Numbered from the stretch's first letter, positions 7,474-16,037 are shown. The stretch: DNA of 58,195 nucleotides from Bacteroidales bacterium (GCA_013314715.1 JABUFC010000015.1:1-58195), one strand, 5' to 3'. The notes: generated by a model not told the origin, from the letters alone. Program-made: numbers and translations.

Positions 7474-9372
7474 CTATTTGCTTTTAGGAATTAAGCGATT
7501 ATTTATTATAGCATAATCGTATATTTGAATAATTGCCTTTAGCATATCTTCCATTTTTTTTTGAGTTTGGGTAGAATCTTTGTATAAAAGATTATTTTTT
7601 AACAATGAATCATTCGAAAATCGATAAAAACCATTCGTTTTATTCCCATTAAAAAGTAGTAAATAGTCAGAATTTATTAATTGATATTCGCCATTTATGT
7701 AATTAACAGCAAAATGAGGTGCAGTGGTATCCCAAATACATTTTCCAAACGAAAAAATGGTATCCTTTATTCCTAATAAGTATAAAGTTGATGGAAATAA
7801 ATCGGCATGTTGTGCGGTGGTATTTATAGACCCTTTAAAATTGGGATGTGATGGAATAAAGAAAGCAATAGGAACAGAATAAGAACCAACTTTATTAAAA
7901 TAAAAATCACTATGCGATCCAAATACATGGTCGGCAGTAATAATAAATATAGTGTGTTGATACCATTGTGTTTTAGATGCAGCATTAAAAAATTTTTTTA
8001 ATGAAAGGTCGGCATAGGCTATACTTTGTAATATTTCGTGTTCACCTTTAGGGAGTGTATTTATATATTTATCGGGCACTTTATATGGATGATGGGATGA
8101 TAAGGTATATATAACACTAAAAAAAGGAGTTGGTTGATGGTCGAATTGTGTTTTTACATATTGTAAATAAGGTTCATCCCATATGCCCCAGTTGCCGTCA
8201 TAATCATTAGGGTTAGGATATTGCCAACGCCCAAAATAATTTTTTATACCAGACATTGACGAAAATACATCGAAACCCATTGTACCATTGGTGCCTCCGT
8301 GATAAAACGAGGTGTAATAGCCATTTTTGTTAAGAACGAGAGGCAACGATTTAATTTGATTGGATGAAAATGGGCTTAAAATATAAGGTACATCCATGAG
8401 TGATGGTAAACTCGTTAATATTGAAGGTAATGACTCTAAACTTTTACGACCATTGGCATATGAATTGGATATTACCATAGACTGATGCAATAAACTATCT
8501 AAAAATGGAGTAAAACCTTTATTTTTAGGACTAAAATATCCAATATGTTCTTTAGAAAAGCTTTCTAATATGATTAAAACAACATTATAATTCTTAAAAG
8601 CATTATTATTTGTAGGAATTATATATATTGGTTGAAAATATTTTTCAGGTACATCGAAGTATTTATGTATGTTTGGTATTGTTTTCCCATAGGTTTTAAT
8701 AATAGAGAAGGGAGTATTTAGAACCAATGGAACATCATTTGTATTCGCATATAACGAAGCTGATATTATACTTACGGGTCTTAAACGTGTACCTCTTAAT
8801 ATAGTAAAAATACTTCCAAAAACAAAAATCCAAATAATACATAAAAGAAAAATGTTGGGTAAGGTTAAATGAGGTTTTATAGATATTGATGGGTATTTAA
8901 TAAAACGATGTGTTTGATAAAGAATAAAAATAATTAGAATAAAAAACAGTACAATATACCAAAAATCAATTATAAATTGAGGTAATAAAATCCAAACATC
9001 ATTGCCAGTGCCAATAAGATTAAAAAGATCGGCAGTAGAGCGTTTTAAAGTGAATTCGAAATATCGAATATCAATGAGATTAAATAAAAGCAATATGCTA
9101 TTAATGATAATGTAATAAAATTTAAAAAAGTTGTTTAGATTTTTTTTGATAGGAATAAGTGCCCAAATTATTTCGGGTAAATTGAATAATAGAATAACCC
9201 AGGCATCAAATCTAGTGCCCCAAATAAAAGCCCGAAATAAGTCATAAAATGGGTCATTACTAAAATAACTATGATTGTATAAAAAGAATAAAAAGCGTGT
9301 AATTTGGTATAAAATAAATAACACCAAAATCCGTAACAAAGTGATTTTCAGTTTTTGATAAACTATATGCAT
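7474..9372 (-). CDS. LTA synthase-family sulfatase/phosphoglycerol transferase, membrane anchored
   Basis: A 632-aa protein with about five N-terminal transmembrane segments (residues about 10-210) and a periplasmic alkaline-phosphatase/sulfatase fold. Visible marks are the metal-binding start NVVLIILESFSKEHIGYF, the nucleophile region NGRKSLESLPS, and TADHVFGSHSDFY with the DH metal ligands. The architecture is that of LtaS/MdoB enzymes, which move phosphoglycerol or phosphoethanolamine groups onto glycans or lipids. Gram-negative Bacteroidota lack lipoteichoic acid, so a glycan- or lipid-A-modifying role is likelier (inference). It heads a tight gtrA-prfC transcript. Confidence 0.82.
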   Translation of the reverse strand: MHIVYQKLKITLLRILVLFILYQITRFLFFLYNHSYFSNDPFYDLFRAFIWGTRFDAWVILLFNLPEIIWALIPIKKNLNNFFKFYYIIINSILLLFNLIDIRYFEFTLKRSTADLFNLIGTGNDVWILLPQFIIDFWYIVLFFILIIFILYQTHRFIKYPSISIKPHLTLPNIFLLCIIWIFVFGSIFTILRGTRLRPVSIISASLYANTNDVPLVLNTPFSIIKTYGKTIPNIHKYFDVPEKYFQPIYIIPTNNNAFKNYNVVLIILESFSKEHIGYFSPKNKGFTPFLDSLLHQSMVISNSYANGRKSLESLPSILTSLPSLMDVPYILSPFSSNQIKSLPLVLNKNGYYTSFYHGGTNGTMGFDVFSSMSGIKNYFGRWQYPNPNDYDGNWGIWDEPYLQYVKTQFDHQPTPFFSVIYTLSSHHPYKVPDKYINTLPKGEHEILQSIAYADLSLKKFFNAASKTQWYQHTIFIITADHVFGSHSDFYFNKVGSYSVPIAFFIPSHPNFKGSINTTAQHADLFPSTLYLLGIKDTIFSFGKCIWDTTAPHFAVNYINGEYQLINSDYLLLFNGNKTNGFYRFSNDSLLKNNLLYKDSTQTQKKMEDMLKAIIQIYDYAIINNRLIPKSK

Positions 9373-9374
9373 AT

Positions 9375-9407
9375 AAAAAAAGCTACCTGCAAAGGTAGCT
9401 TTTTTTA
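9375..9407 (-). terminator. Terminator of the DUF5011 lipoprotein gene
   Basis: A strong hairpin, AAAAAAAGCTACC / GGTAGCTTTTTTT with a 6-nt loop, lies between the lipoprotein stop (9424) and the next start (9372), with a T tract on the minus strand. The stem and loop also spell a -7-like TACCTTTG on the minus strand (9397 to 9390), so the same DNA may serve as promoter for the downstream gene. Confidence 0.8.
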
Positions 9408-9423
9408 TTATTAATAATAAGCA

Positions 9424-10206
9424 TTAAAAACGTTCATAATGGTCTATGACAATATCGTTTTTAATAACTTCCCATGTTGAATCGTTCCAAGTTACAGTTC
9501 CATAAGGGCTATATCTATATTTATACAAATAGTATTTAACTTCAAAACTTGGATCTATGCTATCGAGTATTTTGCTGTCGCTTATAAATTGGGTAGAGTT
9601 TGCATTCGTTATACCATATAAATAACGTACATTGTTTTCAAAAAATGGTGTTTTTTGGTCGGGTATGGTTATATGATAATAATTATCAGAATTATCCCAT
9701 GCAATCATACCATATATTCTAAATCCTTGTTTTGCTCCCATTTTAGGGAACCACAATTTTAAATTAGTGGTATTGTCTACCGATAAATCAATGGAGTTAA
9801 CAATAGTATCATTAACAATACTTTCGTTTGAAGCATTCACTCTAAGTTCATAACGTGTTGCATATTGTTCGGCATCGTTTTTTACAATCACTGTACGTGT
9901 TGCAGTTCCAGTATTACCAGCAGCATCTTTGCATGTGTATATAACATGGTATGTTCCTGCTCTTTTGGTAGTACCATCGCCATTAGCAGGTCCGTTTATT
10001 TGAACGTCGTGTGTCATGGTAAGTTTATTAGTAATATCTTTGTCTTTATTATCATCAGCTGTTGCTCCAGGGTCTTTAAAATATTTTCCTAAGCTAACTG
10101 TCATAGGATTATCACCTTTAAGAAAAATAAGAGGAGCTTGTTTATCTTTTGGTTGACAAGCTATAAGGCTTATTAAAATTACAGCAAAGAGACCGATTCT
10201 TTTCAT
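9424..10206 (-). CDS. Lipoprotein with DUF5011-type immunoglobulin-like domain
   Basis: The start is placed at the ATG at 10206, giving MKRIGLFAVILISLIACQPK: a lipoprotein signal ending in a lipobox with Cys at about 17. A TATCTTTG promoter box at 10233-10240 also fits this start and not an upstream ATG at 10299. Mature residues about 25-110 match a DUF5011/HYR-like Ig fold (DPGATADDNKDKD and AGTYHVIYTCKDAAGN). The C-terminal half, about 110-260, is an unassigned beta-rich region. Such proteins sit on the Bacteroidota cell surface. No enzyme motif is seen. It stands alone, with its own promoter and a strong terminator. Confidence 0.8.
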   Translation of the reverse strand: MKRIGLFAVILISLIACQPKDKQAPLIFLKGDNPMTVSLGKYFKDPGATADDNKDKDITNKLTMTHDVQINGPANGDGTTKRAGTYHVIYTCKDAAGNTGTATRTVIVKNDAEQYATRYELRVNASNESIVNDTIVNSIDLSVDNTTNLKLWFPKMGAKQGFRIYGMIAWDNSDNYYHITIPDQKTPFFENNVRYLYGITNANSTQFISDSKILDSIDPSFEVKYYLYKYRYSPYGTVTWNDSTWEVIKNDIVIDHYERF

Positions 10207-10232
10207 ACAATGAATATTTTTTCTAATTTGAG

Positions 10233-10240
10233 CAAAGATA
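10233..10240 (-). promoter_or_regulatory. -7 box of the lipoprotein gene
   Basis: TATCTTTG on the minus strand matches TAnnTTTG and lies 27 nt upstream of the ATG at 10206. The -33 element is weak. The box helps decide the start of the lipoprotein. Confidence 0.5.
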
Positions 10241-10322
10241 GAAAAAAAAAGCGATACTTGTATTTGTTTAAAAACATTTTTTTTTGTGTAAAAAATCATT
10301 CTAAATCTTGAATTCTTAAAGC

Positions 10323-10330
10323 TATATTTG
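10323..10330 (+). promoter_or_regulatory. -7 box of the methylmalonyl-CoA operon
   Basis: TATATTTG matches TAnnTTTG and lies 18 nt upstream of the ATG at 10349. It overlaps an alternative upstream start at 10328, which favours the later ATG. No clear -33 TTG is visible. Confidence 0.5.
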
Positions 10331-10348
10331 CAAAAACATTTTGTTAGT

Positions 10349-10762
10349 ATGGAAATAACTCATATAGAACACATTGGAATTGCAGTTCAAAATCTGGATG
10401 AAGCTATTCAGTTTTATGAAAACAAATTAGGTTTAAAATGCTATTCAATCGAAGAAGTTAAAGATCAAAAGGTTCGAACAGCCTTTTTTATGATTGGTCA
10501 AACCAAGATTGAATTATTAGAGTCAACCGATCCCGAAGGTCCAATTGGTAAGTTTATTGAAAAAAAGGGGGAGGGAATTCATCATTTAGCTTTTGCAGTT
10601 AAAAACATTGAACAGCAACTCGATAATTTAGCGTCTAATGATGTTAAATTAATTGATAGTAAACCTCGTAAAGGAGCTGAAGGATTAGACATTGCTTTTT
10701 TACACCCCAAATCTACGTTTGGAGTATTAATGGAAATCTGTGAAAACAAACAAAACAAATAA
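10349..10762 (+). CDS. mce: Methylmalonyl-CoA epimerase
   Basis: A 137-aa vicinal-oxygen-chelate protein. The start MEITHIEHIGIAVQN is preferred over an upstream TTG-initiated frame because homologues begin here and the promoter box lies in between. Metal ligands are recognisable: His in EHIGIAV, Glu in TKIELLES, His in GIHHLAFAV and Glu near LMEICEN. The enzyme interconverts (R)- and (S)-methylmalonyl-CoA between the B12 mutase and the decarboxylase. It is the first gene of the decarboxylase operon, 3 nt before mmdA. The mutase itself is not in the window. Confidence 0.92.
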   Translation: MEITHIEHIGIAVQNLDEAIQFYENKLGLKCYSIEEVKDQKVRTAFFMIGQTKIELLESTDPEGPIGKFIEKKGEGIHHLAFAVKNIEQQLDNLASNDVKLIDSKPRKGAEGLDIAFLHPKSTFGVLMEICENKQNK

Positions 10763-10765
10763 AAC

Positions 10766-12328
10766 ATGGCAAGCATTCAAGATAAAATTAAAGAATTGCT
10801 CGAGCTAAGAGACAAAGCTCGAAAAGGTGGTGGCGAGAAACGTATAGAATCGCAACACAAAAAAGGTAAGTTAACAGCACGCGAACGTATTGATATTCTT
10901 CTCGACGAAGGAAGTTTTGAAGAATTCGATATGTTTGTTTCGCATCGCTGTATCGACTTTGGTTTAGACAAAGAACAATATTTATCCGATGGTGTTGTAA
11001 CGGGTTATGGTACTATCGATGGGCGTTTAGTTTATGTATTTTCTCAAGATTTTACAGTTTTTGGTGGTTCATTGTCCGAAATGTATGCGGCTAAGATCTG
11101 TAAAATCATGGATCAAGCAATGAAAGTAGGAGCACCGATTATCGGTATTAACGATAGTGGTGGTGCTCGTATTCAAGAAGGTGTAAAAAGTTTAGGTGGT
11201 TATGCCGAAATTTTTGAGCGTAATATTTTAGCTTCGGGCTTGGTACCACAAATTTCTGCCATATTTGGACCTTGTGCTGGTGGAGCAGTATACTCACCTG
11301 CATTGACAGACTTTATAATAATGTCCGAAAACACAAGTTATATGTTTGTTACCGGTCCTAAGGTTGTTAAAACCGTTACCGGCGAAGATGTAACAACAGA
11401 ACAACTAGGTGGACCCAAAGTTCATGCATCTAAATCGGGCGTTGCTCATTTTATTAGTAAAACAGAAGAAGAAGGATTGTTGCTAATTCGTAAACTAATA
11501 AGTTATTTGCCTCAAAACAATTTAGAAGATCCACCTGTGGTGCCTTGCGATGATCCTATTAATAGAATAGAAGAAGCATTAAACGATATTATTCCCGATA
11601 ATCCTAATAAACCCTATGATGTTAAAGATGTTATATATTTAGTCGTTGATCATGGCGAGTTGTTAGAAGTGCAGCGTGATTATGCACCTAATATTGTAGT
11701 TGGTTTTGCTCGTTTCAATGGTATTCCTGTTGGTATTGTTGCCAATCAGCCCAATTATTTAGCTGGAGTTCTAGATATTGCAGCAAGCCGTAAAGCAGCT
11801 CGTTTTGTAAGATTCTGCGATGCATTTAATATTCCAATAGTTACATTCGTAGATGTTCCAGGATTTTTACCGGGTACAGGTCAGGAATACGGTGGCATTA
11901 TATTGCATGGTGCTAAATTGCTTTATGCATATGGCGAAGCCACTGTTCCAAAAATAACTATAATATTACGTAAAGCATATGGTGGTGCTTACGATGTTAT
12001 GTCTTCTAAACATTTACGTGGTGATATTAATTATGCTTGGCCTACTGCCGAAATCGCTGTTATGGGTCCCAAAGGAGCAATAGAAATATTACACAGCAAA
12101 GAAATTGAAGAAATAAAAGACGAACATGCTCGTGCTATTTTTATTGCTGAAAAAGAAAAAGAATACCGTCATAAATTCGCAAATCCCTACAATGCTGCAA
12201 AATTTGGTTATATTGACGATGTTATTGAACCACGTAACACTCGTTTTAGAATAATTCGTGCATTACAGGCACTATCAACCAAAAAAGAAGTTAACCCACC
12301 CAAAAAACACTCTAACTTACCATTATAG
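10766..12328 (+). CDS. mmdA: Methylmalonyl-CoA decarboxylase alpha (carboxyltransferase) subunit / PccB family
   Basis: A 520-aa carboxyltransferase with two crotonase-like halves. Oxyanion-type loops [11 protein letters not shown] and [12 protein letters not shown] lie in the first half, and [15 protein letters not shown] and [13 protein letters not shown] in the second. It moves the carboxyl group of (S)-methylmalonyl-CoA onto biotin, or the reverse in propionyl-CoA carboxylase. Sequence alone does not separate the two, but the neighbours (gamma-type anchor, biotin carrier, sodium-pump beta subunit) indicate the decarboxylase that yields propionyl-CoA. It follows mce by 3 nt and shares one base with the next possible start. 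Confidence 0.93.
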   Translation: MASIQDKIKELLELRDKARKGGGEKRIESQHKKGKLTARERIDILLDEGSFEEFDMFVSHRCIDFGLDKEQYLSDGVVTGYGTIDGRLVYVFSQDFTVFGGSLSEMYAAKICKIMDQAMKVGAPIIGINDSGGARIQEGVKSLGGYAEIFERNILASGLVPQISAIFGPCAGGAVYSPALTDFIIMSENTSYMFVTGPKVVKTVTGEDVTTEQLGGPKVHASKSGVAHFISKTEEEGLLLIRKLISYLPQNNLEDPPVVPCDDPINRIEEALNDIIPDNPNKPYDVKDVIYLVVDHGELLEVQRDYAPNIVVGFARFNGIPVGIVANQPNYLAGVLDIAASRKAARFVRFCDAFNIPIVTFVDVPGFLPGTGQEYGGIILHGAKLLYAYGEATVPKITIILRKAYGGAYDVMSSKHLRGDINYAWPTAEIAVMGPKGAIEILHSKEIEEIKDEHARAIFIAEKEKEYRHKFANPYNAAKFGYIDDVIEPRNTRFRIIRALQALSTKKEVNPPKKHSNLPL

Positions 12329-12342
12329 TGGAGGATGTACCT

Positions 12343-12741
12343 ATGATAATAATGCTTCAGAATAATATAGCCGAAAAAAGTCGCTTTTTTATGGAAAACG
12401 ATCCACAAGGAATAATATTAACTATTATTGCTATGGGGGTTGTTTTTTTAGCATTAACGCTTATTTATATCTTCTTTCATAATTTTGGAAAACAATTCAA
12501 TCGTTTTGCAGAACGTAAAAAGCTCATTAAAGAAGGTAAAATAGATGAAGCTGAAAAAATTGAAATAAGTCATTCTGGCGAGCTAAATGCAGCGATTGGA
12601 TTAGCTTTATATTTATATCAAAATGAACTTCATGATATGGAAAGTTTTAAAGTTACCATTAATAAAGTAACTAAAAACTACTCTCCTTGGAGTTCAAAAA
12701 TATATGGATTAAGAAGATTCCCTAAAACATATTGGAAATAA
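12343..12741 (+). CDS. Small membrane subunit of the sodium-pump decarboxylase (OadG/MmdD-like)
   Basis: A protein of about 132 aa with one strong N-terminal transmembrane helix (IILTIIAMGVVFLALTLIYI, about residues 22-41) followed by a charged cytoplasmic tail. This matches OadG-type gamma subunits that anchor the decarboxylase to its beta pump. A GGAGG-like sequence at 12330-12334 lies 8 nt before the ATG at 12343, unusual in this AT-rich genome, and supports that start over a GTG at 12328. The tail (KKLIKEGKIDEAEK) resembles Bacteroidota OadG-like proteins. Assignment rests on topology and position. Confidence 0.8.
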   Translation: MIIMLQNNIAEKSRFFMENDPQGIILTIIAMGVVFLALTLIYIFFHNFGKQFNRFAERKKLIKEGKIDEAEKIEISHSGELNAAIGLALYLYQNELHDMESFKVTINKVTKNYSPWSSKIYGLRRFPKTYWK

Positions 12742-12746
12742 AAGTT

Positions 12747-13190
12747 ATGAAAAATTTTAAGTTTAAAATAAACGGAAACGAATACGAAGTGGAAATTCAC
12801 TCCGTAGAAGGAAATATTGCCGAAGTAGAAGTAAATGGCAGTATATATAAGGTAGAAATTGATAAAGAAATGCAAGTAACTAAAACGCCTAAATTAGTAC
12901 GTCCAGTAAGTGTACCATCTACCGATACACCAAAAATTGAAGAACATAAAACAATACCGGCTCCAACTTCTAAAGAAGGCCAAAAAATACTATCCCCCTT
13001 ACCAGGCGTTATTCTTGATGTTTTAGTTCATAAGGGCGATAAAGTGTCGATTGGTCAAAAAGTTGCTATACTCGAAGCAATGAAAATGGAAAATAATATC
13101 GAGAGTGATATTGAAGGAACCGTTATTGAAGTTAAAGTGAATAAAGGCGATTCCATTATGCAAGGTGATGTTATTGTTGTTATTGGATAA
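12747..13190 (+). CDS. mmdC: Biotin carboxyl carrier subunit
   Basis: A 147-aa protein starting MKNFKFKINGNEYEVEI (the ATG at 12747 is preferred because conserved sequence begins there and it avoids overlap with the previous stop). A beta-rich N-terminal part and a Pro/Thr-rich linker (residues about 45-75) lead to a biotinyl domain (80-147) with EAMKMEN. Lys113 is the biotin attachment site. It carries CO2 from the transferase to the sodium-pumping beta subunit. The next gene starts 11 nt downstream. Confidence 0.92.
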   Translation: MKNFKFKINGNEYEVEIHSVEGNIAEVEVNGSIYKVEIDKEMQVTKTPKLVRPVSVPSTDTPKIEEHKTIPAPTSKEGQKILSPLPGVILDVLVHKGDKVSIGQKVAILEAMKMENNIESDIEGTVIEVKVNKGDSIMQGDVIVVIG

Positions 13191-13201
13191 AGCTTACAAT
13201 T

Positions 13202-14389
13202 ATGACAACGAATACATATGAATTTTTATTGCAGCAGTTAGAAACCTTTTGGAGTTATACTGCATTTTATAATTTAACTTGGGGTCATATAATAATGATA
13301 GTTATTGGTTTGCTTTTTATTTATCTTGCCATAACTAAAGAATATGAACCTTTATTGCTTATACCAATTGGATTTGGAATAATTATAGGCAATATCCCTT
13401 TTGCTAATGCAGAACATATTCTAGCTACCGATCCACTAAATTTAAAAATTGGTACTTATCAAGAAGGAAGTGTAATGTATTATTTGCGATTTGGAGTTTT
13501 GCAAGGCATTTATCCGCCATTAATTTTCCTTGGTATTGGTGCTATGACAGATTTTTCTACACTTTTAAGTAACCCTCGATTAGTTTTAATCGGTGCGGCT
13601 GCTCAACTTGGTATTTTTGGTGCGTTTGCATTGGCATTATTATTAGGCTTTGCTCCAAACGAAGCTGGAGCTATTGGTATTATTGGTGGTGCTGATGGTC
13701 CAACTGCCATATTCTTATCGTCTAAATTAGCTCCAGAGTTTATGGGGGCTATTGCAATTTCTGCATATTCATATATGGCACTAGTTCCCGTAATTCAACC
13801 ACCGATTATGCGTTTATTAACCACTAAAAAAGAACGCATAATTAAAATGAAACCTCCTCGTGCTGTTAGTAAAACAGAGAAAGTTCTTTTTCCTATTGTA
13901 GGATTACTGTTAACTACATTTATTGTTCCTAGTGGCTTACCATTATTAGGATTGTTATTTTTCGGAAATTTACTCAAAGAAAGTGGTGTTACCAAACGTT
14001 TAGCAAATACAGCTAGCGGTCCATTGATTGATATTGTAACTATATTAATAGGTATTACAGTAGGTGCATCTACTCAAGCAGATGTTTTTTTACGTAAAGA
14101 GTCTGTATTGATTTTTGCATTGGGTGCAGCTTCTTTTATTATTGCAACTGCTGGTGGTGTTTTGTTTGTGAAATTTATTAATTTATTTTTAAGCGAAGGA
14201 AATAAAATTAATCCTCTAATAGGTAATGCAGGTGTTTCTGCTGTTCCAGATAGTGCAAGAGTATCTGAAATTATTGGTTTAGAATACGATAAGAAAAACC
14301 ATCTTTTAATGCATGCTATGGGACCTAATGTAGCTGGCGTTATTTGTAGTGCTGTTGCAGCAGGAGTATTATTAAGCTTTTTGTATTAG
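13202..14389 (+). CDS. mmdB: Sodium-pumping decarboxylase beta subunit
   Basis: A 395-aa polytopic protein of the OadB/MmdB/GcdB family. Signatures visible are IIGGADGPTAIFLSSKLAPE (conserved Asp in the sodium/proton path), SGPLIDIVTILIGITVGAS, and the C-terminal GNAGVSAVPDSARVS loop. It decarboxylates carboxybiotin and exports sodium, so propionate formation conserves energy as a sodium gradient. It is the last gene of the operon. The tRNA-Arg promoter overlaps its stop region. Confidence 0.93.
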   Translation: MTTNTYEFLLQQLETFWSYTAFYNLTWGHIIMIVIGLLFIYLAITKEYEPLLLIPIGFGIIIGNIPFANAEHILATDPLNLKIGTYQEGSVMYYLRFGVLQGIYPPLIFLGIGAMTDFSTLLSNPRLVLIGAAAQLGIFGAFALALLLGFAPNEAGAIGIIGGADGPTAIFLSSKLAPEFMGAIAISAYSYMALVPVIQPPIMRLLTTKKERIIKMKPPRAVSKTEKVLFPIVGLLLTTFIVPSGLPLLGLLFFGNLLKESGVTKRLANTASGPLIDIVTILIGITVGASTQADVFLRKESVLIFALGAASFIIATAGGVLFVKFINLFLSEGNKINPLIGNAGVSAVPDSARVSEIIGLEYDKKNHLLMHAMGPNVAGVICSAVAAGVLLSFLY

Positions 14390-14409
14390 AAAAATATTTT
14401 ATATCTTTG
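14380..14409 (+). promoter_or_regulatory. Promoter of tRNA-Arg
   Basis: TTTG at 14380-14383, an 18-nt spacer and TATCTTTG at 14402-14409 give a near-consensus Bacteroidota promoter. It begins inside the last codons of mmdB and ends 17 nt before the tRNA. Confidence 0.65.
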
Positions 14410-14426
14410 CAGTCATTAAAAATGAT

Positions 14427-14500
14427 GGTTCCGTAGCTCAGCTGGATAGAGCAACAGCCTTCTAAGCTGTGGGTCGCGCGTTCGAATCGCGCCGGAATCA
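14427..14500 (+). tRNA. tRNA-Arg (anticodon TCT)
   Basis: All arms pair: acceptor GGTTCCG/CGGAATC with one G-T pair, D stem GCTC/GAGC, anticodon stem ACAGC/GCTGT with loop CTTCTAA, and T stem GCGCG/CGCGC with TTCGAAT. The length is 74 nt with discriminator A. CCA is not encoded. The anticodon reads AGA/AGG arginine codons, which are common in AT-rich genomes. It has its own promoter and terminator. Confidence 0.97.
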
Positions 14501-14505
14501 CTTTT

Positions 14506-14534
14506 AAAAGCCCTTTTTAAAAGGGGCTTTTTTT
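14506..14534 (+). terminator. Terminator after tRNA-Arg
   Basis: The inverted repeat AAAAGCCC...GGGGCTTTT with an AT-rich loop is followed by a long T run, 6 nt past the tRNA 3' end. Confidence 0.8.
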
Positions 14535-14601
14535 TATATTTTTATTGCCAAATAACGTGTTAGAAAAAAAACATACTTGTGTGTTGGTAATTGCTACTGT
14601 T

Positions 14602-14709
14602 TTATCTGGTTTTTAAGCTATCTACATTTGTTTGATGCCCATTTGAATAGCCACTACAAAATATAGACGTTGTTAAAATAAAAGTCAATATCAAATTATA
14701 TGGGTTCAT
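14602..14709 (-). CDS. 35-aa putative secreted or lipoprotein peptide, coupled to the upstream hydrolase
   Basis: This short frame begins at an ATG overlapping the stop of the upstream hydrolase as ATGA, a classical coupling junction. It reads MNPYNLILTFILTTSIFCSG and continues for 15 residues to TAA. The N-terminal hydrophobic stretch ends in S-I-F-C, a plausible though imperfect lipobox with Cys18, leaving a mature peptide of only 18 residues. It may be a real small lipoprotein or a decayed 5' fragment of a longer one. It lies in the otherwise gene-free stretch 14535-14705. Confidence 0.4.
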   Translation of the reverse strand: MNPYNLILTFILTTSIFCSGYSNGHQTNVDSLKTR

Positions 14710-15338
14710 TTTTCAAGAGGCGAAATCTGTTCAAATACTTCTTTTTGGTTTATAATTGAGCCTGGGTTTAATCCAGGTTCGCCTTCAGGAATTGGCTGAT
14801 GCATTTTATTAAAATATTCAATCCAAGCGGGAAAATAGTTATGGGTTTTAGGCTCTTTGAATGTCATTGGCGATAAATTGAAAATGGGTTTGTTTGAGTA
14901 GAAATATAAAAAGTAAACCAATTCGCTGCAATAATAAGCATCGTTATGGATGTTAAAAACTGTATCGTATGGTTTACCAATATACTTTTCGATTTCTTTT
15001 AAGGTAGGCAATTTATACTTGGGTTTAAGTCTTCCAACATATATATTCTTAGTTCCGCTTCGGCTAATAAATGTATCGAGTGGAGTGAGATAAACACCTT
15101 TGCTTATGGCTTCAGCAACAACCCATTGCTTTTGCTCGTTTTTAATAAGAATGCCGACATGAGCAAAGTGCATTCCATTGTAAGCAGGCGTAACTGCTTC
15201 AATAGCATCGCAAAAATTACCACAACTTAGGTGTTGAAAAAGCAAATCTCCTTCTTTTAGCTTCTTATTCTGAGCATTTAATAATAATGATGTAAATAAA
15301 AAAATGCTATAAATAAAAATTTTTATTATTTGTTTCAT
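14706..15338 (-). CDS. YiiX/YebB-like permuted papain-type cysteine hydrolase, exported
   Basis: A 210-aa protein. The start MKQIIKIFIYSIFLFTSLLL at 15338 gives a signal peptide ending LLLNAQ and is preferred over an upstream ATG at 15365. The mature part matches the YiiX/YebB (DUF830) circularly permuted NlpC/P60 fold: KEGDLLFQH at the beginning, catalytic His in FAHVGILI, and catalytic Cys in DAYYCSELVYF. Such enzymes are predicted to act on amide or ester bonds in the periplasm (lipids or cell wall). The substrate is unknown. Its start lies just after the end of the PAS gene. Confidence 0.8.
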   Translation of the reverse strand: MKQIIKIFIYSIFLFTSLLLNAQNKKLKEGDLLFQHLSCGNFCDAIEAVTPAYNGMHFAHVGILIKNEQKQWVVAEAISKGVYLTPLDTFISRSGTKNIYVGRLKPKYKLPTLKEIEKYIGKPYDTVFNIHNDAYYCSELVYFLYFYSNKPIFNLSPMTFKEPKTHNYFPAWIEYFNKMHQPIPEGEPGLNPGSIINQKEVFEQISPLEK

Positions 15339-15339
15339 T

Positions 15340-15936
15340 TTAACGTTTTTTGTAATAGTAATCAAAACAAATTGGACAGATTGAATGACTTACATTTTGT
15401 GGCATTTTTTCAACAAATGCAGGAACCCAATCCCAGATTTGTTTGTCGCTATTTCTTTGAGTTTTTCTGCAATTACAGCATTGTACTACAAAACCATCTT
15501 CTTGAGTATAAGAATAATCAGTATTATAGGTATCATGTATTTTTTTTTCAACTTTTAGAGAATTAATAATTACTAAACCTTTATTATTTTTCAATGGATA
15601 TACACTTTGATGGTATTCACGATAAATATTTGAGCTAGAACATTGATAATCATGATGCCAAACTTTTTTTGTATGTAATATATATTGGTATTTTTCAAAA
15701 TAATACTTTGAAACGATTTCAGTCATGCCATCAAATATATTTGTACCAATTTTGTATTTTGATGAAATTATAGGTTCTCCATTATTTTGTTTCGCAAAAT
15801 TAAACCATGCTTGATTGAAATATATTAATTCGAAATTATTGGATATGGCATAAACCGAATGTGCAGACTCTTCTAAAGTATTAAAATCGAAATTTTCTAA
15901 AATAGTTAAAATACCATCAATAAAACGTTTTTGCAT
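15340..15936 (-). CDS. PAS-like protein with a C-terminal four-cysteine tail
   Basis: This 198-aa cytoplasmic protein has an N-terminal PAS-like domain (about 20-130: VYAISNNFELIYFNQAW and SVYPLKNNKGLVIIN). Its C-terminal segment has the pattern CCNC...W...HSICPIC, which resembles the Cys-rich tail (CASCK...SHGICPDC) found at the end of many bacterial PAS and response-regulator proteins. The four cysteines could bind zinc or iron or sense redox state. There is no kinase or output domain. It has its own promoter box (TACATTTG, minus, 15955 to 15948) and lies directly upstream of the papain-like hydrolase gene. Confidence 0.65.
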   Translation of the reverse strand: MQKRFIDGILTILENFDFNTLEESAHSVYAISNNFELIYFNQAWFNFAKQNNGEPIISSKYKIGTNIFDGMTEIVSKYYFEKYQYILHTKKVWHHDYQCSSSNIYREYHQSVYPLKNNKGLVIINSLKVEKKIHDTYNTDYSYTQEDGFVVQCCNCRKTQRNSDKQIWDWVPAFVEKMPQNVSHSICPICFDYYYKKR

Positions 15937-15973
15937 ATTTTTTTATGCAAATGTATTTTTTTTTCGAATAAAA

Positions 15974-16007
15974 TCAAAAAAAGAGGCTGTTGTTTACTCA
16001 GCCTCTT
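15974..16007 (-). terminator. Terminator of groES
   Basis: The perfect stem AAGAGGCTG / CAGCCTCTT with a 9-nt loop (15981-16007) is followed by a T run on the minus strand. It ends the groES transcript and leaves no groEL downstream. Confidence 0.8.
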
Positions 16008-16037
16008 CCATTTTTACGAAAAAAAAATTGATTTTTT

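Noticed and set aside
10207-10299. 31-residue N-terminal extension of the DUF5011 lipoprotein
   Set aside because: It would bury the lipoprotein signal, and the promoter box at 10233-10240 lies inside it.
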